Shown here: positions 34,283 through 44,578 of the stretch, one piece after another
Layout: each line of letters opens with the position of its first letter
Position numbering within the stretch: the first letter of the stretch is position 1
Assembly: GCF_023278565.1 (NCBI RefSeq)
Contig: NC_064682.1
Span: 372,001 to 436,000 of the forward strand
Direction of reading: 5' to 3'
DNA: 64,000 nucleotides
Source of the DNA: Colletotrichum lupini
Lineage: Eukaryota > Ascomycota > Sordariomycetes > Glomerellales > Glomerellaceae
Notes under the pieces: generated by a model
The model's database searches: none
What the model saw: the letters and a program-made list of their open reading frames with translations, nothing else
Told to the model about the DNA's origin: nothing
Translations under genes and position numbers: made by a program

Positions 34283-35917
34283 ATGGATCCAGGCCTATTT
34301 GACTACACACCTCCCCTCACCCCCGACTCTCTGGAATTCCCTCGCAAATTGTTCTTGTTTTGCAAACGCCGAACTATGGCAGTGACAATGGCTGACGGTC
34401 CGATTCGGAAGGCCTGCGATCGGTGCCATAGGCAGAAGCTCAGCTGTAAGCGCGTCGGCGATGAAGCTTGTGAGCGCTGTATCAGACTCAAGGAAGAGTG
34501 CACTTCGAGCCCTTCTCTGCGGTATCGCAAGCAACACAGTCAGCAGCAGCAGCAGCACCACCACCACAACCACAACCACCACCAATACGGCTCAACAGGA
34601 GAGGTTGTACGAAGAGCCATCCCGACTCCCAAGCGGCAGCGTACAGAGAGCGGGGCCGCCCAAGTCACACAGTCCGATCAAGGTGAGTCTTAGTTGTCTT
34701 TGACTTGTCTAGAATAATCCTCCCTTTACTGATGATTCTTGCCTCGTGTAGTTATCGTCAAGACCCAACATGGTGGTCCCGTCTGTGGTAACACGGCATT
34801 CGGAGACAATGCTGTCGTTTCACCTGAGGCCATGCTTGACATGGTCGATTTCGACTTTGGCTTCGGCAACTCTGCCGGCCTCTATCAACCCAGCACAAAC
34901 CAACAACAATTACCCCAGACTTTCACCGGAGCCATGGACGATCTGATGTCAGGACATGGAGATTCCATTACCCATCCGTGGAGCCCAGTCCACTCGGCAA
35001 CTTCAGACTCGGCATTCACCTCACCCATGGCACCGCAAGCAGACCAGGTCGGCCGGGTCTATCTCGGAAGCCCTGCGTTGCAAAGGCAATCTTCTTCAAG
35101 ATCGAGTAAGCCGCATGACTTTACTCCACCGCGGCGAGCAAGGAAGCGTGTCAAGCAAAGAACAAGGCAGATCATGCTCCGGCCGTACGCTGCTGGCCAA
35201 GGACCATCGACTGGAGAGTGGATGCCGCGCATCACCGAAGTCAACTCCAGGCTCTTTGAGCTCTCGTCAAACCTACCCGCGCACATCGACTCATCCGAGG
35301 AGCCCGGCCGATCCAGCATAGCCTCAACGCCCGATGACGGAAGCTCTACCTCGGCGCCTTTCCCAGTTGATGAGATGTTCAAACTCTCTCGACACTTTGC
35401 TGACCTTCTTGCGGAAATGTCTCCACCGATGGAGGCCGCTTCTCCCGCAAGCGATGGCGGGAACTCTGTACTAGCCAAAGGACTCAACTCCTTGTCGGAT
35501 CCGGCGACCTGTCTCTTCGTCCTCTCGACGTATGTTCGGCTTCTAGACATGTACCAGAAGGTCTTCAGCTGCATTCACTCAGAGCTAAATCAGCTTGAGT
35601 CGGGTCACCTGTTTCAGTCATGGAAACTTCCTGGCGTCACCGTGGGCTCCTTTGCCGTCGACTCGGCGCCGTCCCTCCAGATGTCTCTCACGATTCAGTT
35701 AGCGGAAGAGTTTCTTTTACAGATGCGGCGAGCATCTGCATCACTCGATCCGACTCTGCGATCGGATGGTTCACCAGCGGGAAAGGCCCCTGATGCAGCC
35801 TCAATGTTCTCTGGAGTAGTCGATGTCTCATTTCAGGCACTGAAGAGGCAAGAAGAAAGCCTAGGCAAGGAACTAAAGGATCTACGGAAGGCAATGGAGA
35901 CTTCTCTCGACGGATGA
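34283..35917 (+). CDS. Zn2Cys6 transcription factor, AflR-like, probable regulator of the PKS
   Basis: Two exons (34283-34682, 34752-35917; 69-nt intron) give 521 aa. The binuclear zinc cluster is at residues 45-73 with CX2CX6CX7CX2CX6C spacing (ACDRCHRQKLSC, then ACERCIRLKEEC). A short Gln/His-rich tract follows at about 85-103 and a basic PKRQR patch after it. The C-terminal half contains DPATCLFVLSTYVRLLDMYQKVFSCI, resembling the aflatoxin-regulator domain (PF08493) found in pathway-specific activators of polyketide clusters. It ends in a charged helix KRQEESLGKELKDLRKAM. It lies 1155 bp upstream of, and in the same orientation as, the PKS start, which supports a local regulatory role. An alternative start at the second or third Met (about residue 32) would still keep the zinc cluster. 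Confidence 0.88.
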
Positions 35918-37072
35918 AGACGAAGCCAAGGAGTGTAATCATGTTAGATAGTGCAAATTGCTGTATTGATGGCCTCGGTTTGCTGCTCAATATGCTTAGT
36001 GTGGAGAATTGGACGACGGATGGAGTTGTGTCATGGAGTTCATAGGATCGGATGGAGTCACTTTTAGACATGAGGAGCCAAGACAGCCTCAATCTGAACC
36101 ACGCGGGACAAAGAAACGTCTTTCATGTGCAAGTACCCCATATTCTCCACGAGGAAGATATGCACGTTGATACATTGACTTTGTGAAAGTTAAAAGTCAC
36201 TACGGAACGGATCGCGCTTCCGAAATTCTTGAGTACAGGACCGTTTTCGTCGTTAGGTCTCTCTTGCTTGAGTCTCTGATGACATCGGTTGCTCCCAGCG
36301 CCGAAACAGACGTAAGTCACTTTTACACACGCTGGATGAGCCGTCGTTGAAGAAGAGGCGCCGTCTTATCAAGCCTCCCGGGCGGCCGATGGCGTCTGCG
36401 AGACCGAGATCGAGAGACTGGCTGACTAAATAATAGTCGGAATCCCGTTTGTTTGCTGGCAACTAAAATAGTCAACGCCGAACGTGCACGCCAAATAATC
36501 CCGGCGACCGTTCGAGACATTCTTCGGCCACGGAACTCCGAACCACCCCTTTTGATCCACCAACAGACAAACCATCGCCGAACCTCAACTCAACTTCCAT
36601 CCCACACTCCCACACGCCCCCTACGCCCCTCCCCTTCCCAGATCCCCCCCAGTTCCTCTTCAGCACACCCCCGTACCGTGGGGGATCTGGGATCTTGGGT
36701 CTTGGGTTTCTGGGTGCTTGGGTCTAGGCGGAGTAAGGCGGTTTGCCCCCTTACTTTTTTGACATGGGGGCACAGGCGTCATGTAATCGACACTGTCCGC
36801 CAGGGAGGAACCATCGCGAGGTTTGATATTGTTGCTGCCATCAACTGATTGTCTATATATCCCTTCATATCGCACCGTCCAGTATGATGTCTTTCCCTTG
36901 ATCACCACAGCCCTTCCCATTCTTCCCTATTGTTATACCTCTTACCTCCATCTTCACGCATCGGACAATTCAGCCCACGTGTCGACGACTTACACGGAGT
37001 TTTATACTCTTCTCTTTTCTCTCTCCAACCCCCCCATAATACCTAATTATCCTAGAAATACCCCTGACAGCA
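35918..37072. other. Intergenic between regulator and PKS (PKS promoter region)
   Basis: No gene seen. A TATATAT element sits at 36854-36860, about 213 nt before the PKS ATG, followed by a C/T-rich leader. Inverted CGG half-sites, CGG-N4-CCG, occur at 36531-36540. This is the kind of site Zn2Cys6 proteins bind, but a single copy is weak evidence. Confidence 0.55.
36854..36860 (+). promoter_or_regulatory. Candidate TATA element of the PKS gene
   Basis: TATATAT followed by a C/T-rich leader, 213 nt upstream of the PKS start codon. Position and context fit a fungal core promoter; no transcript evidence. Confidence 0.4.
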
Positions 37073-40000
37073 ATGTCTACCTACAAGAAACCCCAGTCAG
37101 AGCCTATAGCCATTGTTGGCACAGGTTGTCGATTCGCTGGCGACGTAACATCAACAACAAAACTCTGGGATCTTCTCACCAACCCCAGACAATTATCACA
37201 AGAGGTCCCGAGCAACCGGTTTAACGCCCAAGGCTTCTACCACCCAGACGGCGAATACCATGGAGCAACCAACGCAACACAGGGCTACTTTCTCGAGGAA
37301 GATCACCGTGTATGGGACGCAGGATTCTTCAACATCACACCCAAGGAGGCCGAGGCCATCGACCCTCAACAACGCATCATCCTCGAAGTCGTCTACGAAG
37401 CCTTGGAATCGGCCGGATATACACTCGAGAAATACGCTGGCAAGAAGGTTGCCGTATACGCAGGGCTCATGACAGCAGACTACGACTCATTATGCCAAAG
37501 AGACGACATTACATCGAATCAATACTTCGCAACAGGCAACTCACGGGCTATTCTCTCTAACCGAATCTCATATTTCTTCAACTTCCGTGGTCCCTCGATG
37601 ACCATTGATACAGCATGCTCATCAAGTCTCGTCGCTCTTCACCAGGCCGTCTTGAGTCTCCGGTCCGGTGAGTGCGAGATGGCCTGTGTCGCCGGTGCCA
37701 ACTTGATGATCACCCCCGAGCAATTCATCAGCGAGGCCAGTCTGCATATGCTCAGCCCTACAGGCACATCAAAGATGTGGGATGTGAGTGCAGACGGATA
37801 CGCCCGCGGTGAAGGCTTTGCGGCTCTGTTCATCAAGCCACTGTCTCAGGCTTTGAGAGACGGCGACTCCATCATCAGCATCGTGAGAGAGACTGGTGTG
37901 AACTCGGACGGACGCACTCAGGGTATCACCATGCCCAGCCCCCTCGCCCAAGCCGAGTTGATTCGGGACACGTACCGTAGATCCGGCCTGGACTCACAGA
38001 ATCCCAGTGATAGACCCCAATACTTCGAAGCTCACGGAACTGGCACCCAGGCCGGAGATCCCAGGGAGGCCGAGGCCATTTCAACGGCATTCTTCGGCAA
38101 CGAGGCCAAGACTACTGCCGAGAGTGACGATACGAAGCTTGTAGTCGGATCCATCAAGACGGTCATCGGCCACACGGAAGGCGCCGCGGGTCTAGCTGGC
38201 CTACTTAAGGTGGCCCACTCCATGATCAACAACTGCATTCCACCCAACCTGCATCTCAACACCCTCAACCCTAGCGTGAAGCCGTTCTACGGACACCTCC
38301 GAATCCCTGTCGATATCGTCCCTTGGCCCCAGGCCCCGACTGGACAGCCCCTCCGAGGAAGCGTCAACTCTTTCGGCTTCGGCGGCACCAACTCCCATGC
38401 CATCCTCGAGAAGTACGAGCCTAGCATCCACGATGAAGTCGCGAAGCACTTCGCTCCAGCACTGGAGGCACCAGTCTCGTCGCTCACCACCACACCCTAT
38501 GACGCCGAAGCTCCCGCTGTCGGCCTTCCTCTAGTCATCTCTGCCAAGTCACAGAAGTCTCTTGTTGCTGTGGCCCAGGCCCTTCGTGACTTCATGGCGT
38601 CGACTGACAAGTCGGCCGACGAGGTCGCTTACAACCTGTACGCCCATCGTTCGGCCCTGACCTACCGCACCGCCATCAGCGCGGACTCCCGCGATGGAGT
38701 CATTGCCGCCCTCGACAACCTTCTCTCCAAAGCTGGGTCTCCTTCCAACCCTGAGCTTGGTGTTCGCGCCAAGCTCGACGGCGGCGAAGTCAAGATTCTC
38801 GGTATCTTCACTGGTCAGGGAGCGCAGTGGTCCGGCATGGGCCGTAAGCTCTTCCACTCCAGCAGCGTCTATAGGAACACCATTGAGAACCTCGAGAAGG
38901 TTCTCAAGTCTTGCCCCCACCCGCCCACGTGGTCCCTCGTTGAGGAGCTCATCCATCAGGATGATGCCTCCCGCATCAACATTGCCGCACTCTCCCAGCC
39001 CCTTTGCACTGCGGTGCAGATTGCTCTCATCGACCTACTTGGCAGTATCAATGTCTCCTTCCACACTGTTGTCGGCCACTCATCCGGCGAGATCAGTGCT
39101 GCCTATGCCGCCGGCGTGCTTAGCGCTCGCGATGCCATGCTCATCTCCTACTACAGGGGTATGTCTGCTCACCTTGCCGGCGGCAAGGATGGCCAGAAGG
39201 GCATGATGATGGCTGTCGGTATGACCCGCGCTGAGGCGTCGGCTCTCTGCGTCCGGGACGACATCAAGGGTCGTATCTGGGTCGCTGCCAGCAATGCGCC
39301 GACCAGTGTTACTCTCTCTGGAGATGTGGACGCGGTCAAGGCGCTTCAGGTTGAGTTGACTGAGGAGAAGAAGTTCGCTCGTCTTCTCGTCGTCGACACT
39401 GCTTACCACTCTGCTCACATGGAGAGACCGGCGGCTCAGTACATGGAAGACTTGGCTGGTTGCGGCATTGAGCCGAGACAGCGCAATTCGACCGTCTGGA
39501 TCTCCAGTGTGTATGCTGATGGCACAGAGCCAAGCATCGAGGAGCTCAAGGGCCCTTACTGGAAGGATAACATGGTCAAGGCCGTCTCCTTCTACGAGGC
39601 CATTGATCTTGCTCTCAGCTCCCAGGGTCCCTTTGCCAGTGCCGTCGAGGTCGGTCCTCACCCCGCGCTCAAGGGTCCCGTCCAGCAGACCGTCAAAGCT
39701 GCCACTGGTGGCGCTCTGTCGTATGCCGGCCTGCTTGACCGCAAGAAGGACGACAGACACGCCTTCGCCGAGTTCCTGGGCTTCACCTGGAACTACTTTG
39801 GCACCGACGCCATCGACTGGAAGCTTCTCGTTGCACAGTCTTCCCAGCCTGGTCTCTTGTCTTCGAGAATCGAGCTGCCTTCCTATCCCTGGGACCACAG
39901 CCAAATGCATTTTCGTGAGTCTCGCATCGCCCACCAGTATCAGTTCCGTGAGAAGGGACCTCATGAGCTTCTCGGTGTCCGTACTCGCGATGACACGGAG

Positions 40001-43000
40001 TTTGAGCTGAGATGGCGCAACATCCTTAAGCTTGAGACTGTCCCTTGGATCCAGCACCACAAGTTCCAGGGCCAGGCTCTGCTTCCTGCCTCTGCCTACT
40101 GCGTGCTTGCACTGGATGCTGCAAAGGCTGTTCTCAATGGCCATGAGGCTTCGGTTGTTGAGCTCACGGATCTCGAGTTCATGAGTGGTATCTCCCTGGA
40201 GGCCAATACTTACGGTGTCGAAATCTTGGTGTCATTGAGCATCGCGCCCCCTTCCACCAAGGGCCGCTTGGCTGGCAAGATTATTGAGGGTGTCTTCACC
40301 ATCACATCATGCTACGCTGATGGTGTCACTCCTATGCAGAAGAACTTCACTGGTAACCTTCGCATCTACCTCGGCGAGCCATCAGAAGATGCCCTCCCCA
40401 CACGCGATCCCTCAATGGCTGAAACTCTTCCTGCCGACACCGACTCCTTCTATCAGATGATGTTGGACATCGGCTTGGATTACACTGGCCCCTTCCGCGC
40501 TCTGCAAAGCATTGATCGCAGATACAACTTCTGCTCGGCTACGCTCCAGAAGTTCCACAACACCGATACTACTGGACTCGGCGTCAGCCCTGCCACCCTG
40601 GACAGCTGCTTCCACTCCGTCTTTGCCGCTGTGGCTTCGCCCGGTGACAAGTCTCTCTGGACTTCTTTCCTCCCCAGGAGCATTGAGAAGATTCGCTTCA
40701 ATCTCGCGCTCTGCGATGGCAAGCCTGCAGACAATGCATCCCTCGTTGTCGACTCGGTCATCACCCAGGAGATTCCTCGCACCAAGACCGCGACGACAAA
40801 GTTTGTGGGTGACATGAGCATCTACAACCCCGATGGCGAGATGGAGATCCAGGTTGAGGGCCTCATGGTTGCTTCCTTTGCCAACTCCAAGCCCGAGGAT
40901 GACAAGGAACTCTATCTCACCACCGTGTGCGACCTGGACCCTGAGCACGAGATCATTGCTGCCGACCTTAGCCAAGAGGACGTTGCTACGGAGCGCATCT
41001 TGCTCGAGGCCTGCGAGAGAGTCGCGCGCTTCTACATCCACGACGACTCGCTCAAGGAACTCTCGTCGTCGCCCAATTTCTTCACCCCGCCGGCCACTCC
41101 CATGTCGCCTCCCAAGGCTAGACCGTCCGAGGCTGCTCTCAGCCCTTGGCAACAGGACACTGCCGAGACACTAGATGCATACATCCTGCAGTCTCCCTTC
41201 CAGCACGCCCTCAGCTTCATCCGGCTGCTCGGTGAAAACATCCCCGATGTGCTCCCTGCGATGCTCTCGACCATCATCCAGGAAGCCAAGCAGCTTCATC
41301 GCTTCCGCTCCCATGTCAGCCGTGTCGTCTCCCAGCTCGCTCACCGATACCCTCGCATGCGAGTGCTTGGTTTGACTGACCCTGAGACCGCGCTCACAAA
41401 GCACGTCATTGACGGCTTCAAGGGCTCATTCGTTTCCTACACGTTGGGCAACGAGACTGAGCCGGACCTGATGGCAAGATTCTCATCCGATGCGATCAAG
41501 AAAAAAATTGACACCGAGCACACCAAAATCCTTGACAACGAAGACAACTCATCTCTCCAGCCGTTTGACATGGTCGTTCTGACAACCTCGATTGTCAAGG
41601 GTGCTGAGCAGCGTTCCAAGCTCAAGCAGGTCCAGAGCCTCATGAAGCCTGGTGGTTTCCTCATCCTCATCCATGAGTCGATGAGCCCCCTTCGTGACAG
41701 ACTTCGTCGTGCTTTTGGAGTGAGGAGGCAGGCTGATCTGCCGCTTACTCCTCCCGAGTGGCCTGACCTTCTCGACGAGTGCGGCTTTGCGCGCGTCTCC
41801 AAGAATGCCGAGCAATTCTTCGCTCCTGACTTCTCCCTCATCGTCAGACAGGCCGAGTCGGACATCAAGCAGGCTGCTCTGAGCCCCCTCAACAGCTCTG
41901 CTCCCAAGGTTACGGGCCACACCCTCATCATCGGTGCCCAGGAGAACACGGCCGACCTGTCTGCCGAGGTGCATCAGAAGCTGGACCCGTTGTGCAGCAG
42001 CATTGACATCATCGCCGACTTGGACTCTCTTCAGCCTGCCATCTTTAACGAGATCAGCTCCGTCATCTTCCTTGCGGATTTGGATGAGCCCATGATGAGT
42101 TCCATGACGCCCGAGCGTCTTGATCTATTCCGTGCCCTGATGGCGCCTGAGAAGGTTGTCCTCTGGGTCACCATGAACTCGCGCGCTGGCAACCCTGAGC
42201 ACGCGGCCACTTTCGGCTTCTGTCGCTCCATGCTTGCTGAGATCCCCAGCCTGAAGCTGCAGATGCTCGACCTCGACTCCCGTCGGGACTCGAGCGACCT
42301 CGTCGCCGAGACCTTCCTCCGTCTCAGCATGAAGACGCTGCGCAGCGCTGCTCAGGATGGCAAGTTGCTGTGGTCTCACGAGAATGAGATCTTCATGGAA
42401 CACGGCAAGAGGCTCATCCCTCGTCTTCTTCCCTGGAAGGAAGGTAATGATCGTGTCAACTGCCCTCGCCGCCTTGTCGCTGACGAGGTCAACACTCTGA
42501 AGCAATGCGTCGAGGTTATCTCTACACAGTCTGGCGATGGCTCTGCCGTCTACACTGCCAACATCGTCGAGGAGACCGACATTGATGACGCCGTGGCAAT
42601 TCCCGACCAGAGCGTCATCCAAGTCAAGTACAGCTCAGTCGAAGTCATCAACTTTGGACTCAAGTACGCCTCTCATATCTGCATTGGCAAGGAGGTCACA
42701 TCAGGCGAGCTGTGCCTTGCTATGACCAAGTCGAACTCGTCCTACGTCACCGTTCCCAACTCTTGCGTCTTCCAGCTCAGCAGTAGCAACATTGAGCCCA
42801 AGCTTCTCCTGGGTCTCGTCCTGAGATACCTTGTGGCCCTGTCCGTCGCCGAAGACATGATGGAGCAAACTGTGCTTCTCCTAGAGCCCGATGCCGCTCT
42901 CTTGGAGTGCATGAAGGAGGTCTTTGAGGCAAAGGGTGCGAGTGTCATTGCTTGCACCACAAACGGATCAAAGCGCAAGTCCTTTGATCAACGCTATATT

Positions 43001-44578
43001 CACCCTTACGCCAGCAACCGCGAGCTCAAGGCACTCTTCCCTGCCCATGGTGCTTCCGTCATTGACTTCCTGCCCGAGGGCAGTGAGCTATCCGAGACCA
43101 TCCTTGACTGCCTTCCCGAGAACTGCGAGTACCACTCTCGCTTCTCTCTGCTGACCTCGGAGCACGTTGTCGCCCTCGGTGACTCCATGGACATTGAGCA
43201 CCTCTGGGAGACAGCCATCGGAAAGGCAATCACCAACGTCAGAAGCATGAACAGCCGCATCGGCTTCCCGGCTCTGGAATCCATCTCCGTCCCTCAGCTC
43301 CTCGACCACACCGGCGGCAGCGAGCCCTTCCAGATCCTCGACTGGCGCGCTGAGCGCGAGGTGCAGCACATTGCCAAGCCCCTCTTTGGCACGCAGCTCC
43401 TCCGCCCGTACAAGACCTACGTCCTCGTCGGCTTGACACGCGACATGGGTCAGAGTCTGTGCAACCTCTTCTTCGAGCACGGCGCGCGCCACGTCGTCCT
43501 CGCCAGCCGCAACCCCAATATGCAGCCTCAGTGGATCGACGACCTTAGCGCCAAGGGGTGCGAGGTACGCATCGAGAGGCTCGATGTCACCAGCATCGAG
43601 AGCGTGCGGGCGTTCAAGCAAAGGCTGGCACAGGAGATGCCGCCTGTTGCTGGTGTCATCAATGGCGCCATGGTTCTCGACGACCGCGTGTTCGCGCAGA
43701 TGGATGTCGAGACCTGGAACAGGGTTATGCGTCCTAAGACTGTTGGATCAAGCAACCTTGATGAGATCTTCTGCGAGGCTGACATGGAGTTCTTCATCAT
43801 GACTTCGTCGTTCGCGGCGCCTGGTGGCCACGGCGGACAATCCAACTACGCGGCAGCCAATATGTACATGAACGGCCTCGCCGCCAACCGTCGCATCCGC
43901 GGCCTGGCTGGCTCGGTCCTCAATATTGGTGTTATCTACGGCCTCGGTCTCCTCCATCGCGAGCGCACTGACATCTACGCGTTCCTAGAGAAGGATGGCT
44001 ACCCGCCCATCTCGGAGCGCGACATCCACCACATGTTCCTCGAGGCCATCGTCGCGGGCCGCCCCCTCGACGGCCAGATCTACGACATCACGACTGGTCT
44101 CAGCCGGTACAACGCCAACCGCGAGGATAAGCTGCACTGGCAGATTGACCCACGCTTCTCGCACTTCACCTTTGAAGAGGATGATGAGGGCGCCGAGGGT
44201 GAGGGCCAGGGCAAGCAGAGTCTCAAGGAGAAGATCAAGGCCGTCGAGGGCGGTGCCGAAGAAATTGCGGCCGTACTAACCGAGGGCTTTGCGCGGTACC
44301 TCGAGGTCGTACTCGGACAGGGCGAGGGCAGCGTCAAGGGGGAGCACAGCGTAGGCGAGCTGGGTATGGACTCGCTTGTTGCTGTGGAGGTGAGGGGATG
44401 GTTTTGGAAGGTGATTGAGCGGGATGTTTCTGTAATGAAGATCCTGGGCAGCGCGAGTGTTGCAAAGTGTGAGTTTTTTCTCTTCCCCTTTGCTTTTCTC
44501 TGGGCTTTGACTGACTTTTCGTTCCTAGTGTGTCTTGAGGTTGCCGACGGCTACATCAAGGAGAAGAACAAGGCATAA
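37073..44578 (+). CDS. Reducing polyketide synthase, KS-AT-DH-psiMT-psiER-KR-ACP, PKS-NRPS-like but without NRPS module
   Basis: Exons 37073-44468 and 44529-44578 give 2481 aa; the 60-nt intron restores the ACP tail. The KS (about 10-435) has Cys182 (DTACSSSL), His321 (EAHGTGT) and His367 (IGHTEGAAG). The AT (about 575-880) has Ser670 in GHSSGE. The DH (about 965-1270) has His996 (HKFQGQALLP) and Asp1177 (LDSCFH). The methyltransferase region (about 1375-1560) lacks the glycine-rich SAM motif, and the ER-like region (about 1820-2000) lacks a GGVG-type NADPH loop, so both look inactive. The KR (about 2110-2320) has GHGGQSNYAAANMYMNG with Tyr2259. The ACP has Ser2434 in GMDSL. The KR sequence style resembles fungal PKS-NRPS hybrids, yet the protein stops after the ACP. 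It makes a partly reduced, probably unmethylated polyketide. No thioesterase is fused, so release must be by another enzyme or spontaneous. Confidence 0.93.
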   Translation: MSTYKKPQSEPIAIVGTGCRFAGDVTSTTKLWDLLTNPRQLSQEVPSNRFNAQGFYHPDGEYHGATNATQGYFLEEDHRVWDAGFFNITPKEAEAIDPQQRIILEVVYEALESAGYTLEKYAGKKVAVYAGLMTADYDSLCQRDDITSNQYFATGNSRAILSNRISYFFNFRGPSMTIDTACSSSLVALHQAVLSLRSGECEMACVAGANLMITPEQFISEASLHMLSPTGTSKMWDVSADGYARGEGFAALFIKPLSQALRDGDSIISIVRETGVNSDGRTQGITMPSPLAQAELIRDTYRRSGLDSQNPSDRPQYFEAHGTGTQAGDPREAEAISTAFFGNEAKTTAESDDTKLVVGSIKTVIGHTEGAAGLAGLLKVAHSMINNCIPPNLHLNTLNPSVKPFYGHLRIPVDIVPWPQAPTGQPLRGSVNSFGFGGTNSHAILEKYEPSIHDEVAKHFAPALEAPVSSLTTTPYDAEAPAVGLPLVISAKSQKSLVAVAQALRDFMASTDKSADEVAYNLYAHRSALTYRTAISADSRDGVIAALDNLLSKAGSPSNPELGVRAKLDGGEVKILGIFTGQGAQWSGMGRKLFHSSSVYRNTIENLEKVLKSCPHPPTWSLVEELIHQDDASRINIAALSQPLCTAVQIALIDLLGSINVSFHTVVGHSSGEISAAYAAGVLSARDAMLISYYRGMSAHLAGGKDGQKGMMMAVGMTRAEASALCVRDDIKGRIWVAASNAPTSVTLSGDVDAVKALQVELTEEKKFARLLVVDTAYHSAHMERPAAQYMEDLAGCGIEPRQRNSTVWISSVYADGTEPSIEELKGPYWKDNMVKAVSFYEAIDLALSSQGPFASAVEVGPHPALKGPVQQTVKAATGGALSYAGLLDRKKDDRHAFAEFLGFTWNYFGTDAIDWKLLVAQSSQPGLLSSRIELPSYPWDHSQMHFRESRIAHQYQFREKGPHELLGVRTRDDTEFELRWRNILKLETVPWIQHHKFQGQALLPASAYCVLALDAAKAVLNGHEASVVELTDLEFMSGISLEANTYGVEILVSLSIAPPSTKGRLAGKIIEGVFTITSCYADGVTPMQKNFTGNLRIYLGEPSEDALPTRDPSMAETLPADTDSFYQMMLDIGLDYTGPFRALQSIDRRYNFCSATLQKFHNTDTTGLGVSPATLDSCFHSVFAAVASPGDKSLWTSFLPRSIEKIRFNLALCDGKPADNASLVVDSVITQEIPRTKTATTKFVGDMSIYNPDGEMEIQVEGLMVASFANSKPEDDKELYLTTVCDLDPEHEIIAADLSQEDVATERILLEACERVARFYIHDDSLKELSSSPNFFTPPATPMSPPKARPSEAALSPWQQDTAETLDAYILQSPFQHALSFIRLLGENIPDVLPAMLSTIIQEAKQLHRFRSHVSRVVSQLAHRYPRMRVLGLTDPETALTKHVIDGFKGSFVSYTLGNETEPDLMARFSSDAIKKKIDTEHTKILDNEDNSSLQPFDMVVLTTSIVKGAEQRSKLKQVQSLMKPGGFLILIHESMSPLRDRLRRAFGVRRQADLPLTPPEWPDLLDECGFARVSKNAEQFFAPDFSLIVRQAESDIKQAALSPLNSSAPKVTGHTLIIGAQENTADLSAEVHQKLDPLCSSIDIIADLDSLQPAIFNEISSVIFLADLDEPMMSSMTPERLDLFRALMAPEKVVLWVTMNSRAGNPEHAATFGFCRSMLAEIPSLKLQMLDLDSRRDSSDLVAETFLRLSMKTLRSAAQDGKLLWSHENEIFMEHGKRLIPRLLPWKEGNDRVNCPRRLVADEVNTLKQCVEVISTQSGDGSAVYTANIVEETDIDDAVAIPDQSVIQVKYSSVEVINFGLKYASHICIGKEVTSGELCLAMTKSNSSYVTVPNSCVFQLSSSNIEPKLLLGLVLRYLVALSVAEDMMEQTVLLLEPDAALLECMKEVFEAKGASVIACTTNGSKRKSFDQRYIHPYASNRELKALFPAHGASVIDFLPEGSELSETILDCLPENCEYHSRFSLLTSEHVVALGDSMDIEHLWETAIGKAITNVRSMNSRIGFPALESISVPQLLDHTGGSEPFQILDWRAEREVQHIAKPLFGTQLLRPYKTYVLVGLTRDMGQSLCNLFFEHGARHVVLASRNPNMQPQWIDDLSAKGCEVRIERLDVTSIESVRAFKQRLAQEMPPVAGVINGAMVLDDRVFAQMDVETWNRVMRPKTVGSSNLDEIFCEADMEFFIMTSSFAAPGGHGGQSNYAAANMYMNGLAANRRIRGLAGSVLNIGVIYGLGLLHRERTDIYAFLEKDGYPPISERDIHHMFLEAIVAGRPLDGQIYDITTGLSRYNANREDKLHWQIDPRFSHFTFEEDDEGAEGEGQGKQSLKEKIKAVEGGAEEIAAVLTEGFARYLEVVLGQGEGSVKGEHSVGELGMDSLVAVEVRGWFWKVIERDVSVMKILGSASVAKCEFFLFPFAFLWALTDFSFLVCLEVADGYIKEKNKA

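Noticed and set aside
36670..36735. Repeated CTTGGGT units resembling telomeric repeats
   Set aside because: The unit is irregular and is not TTAGGG. It looks like a local G-rich low-complexity patch rather than interstitial telomere.
36300..37072. AflR-type TCG-N5-CGA sites in the PKS promoter
   Set aside because: I checked this interval by eye and found none, so direct AflR-style binding is not supported here.
39080..40144. 354-codon minus-strand ORF within the PKS, and similar antisense frames
   Set aside because: Antisense shadows of a strongly supported PKS coding exon.
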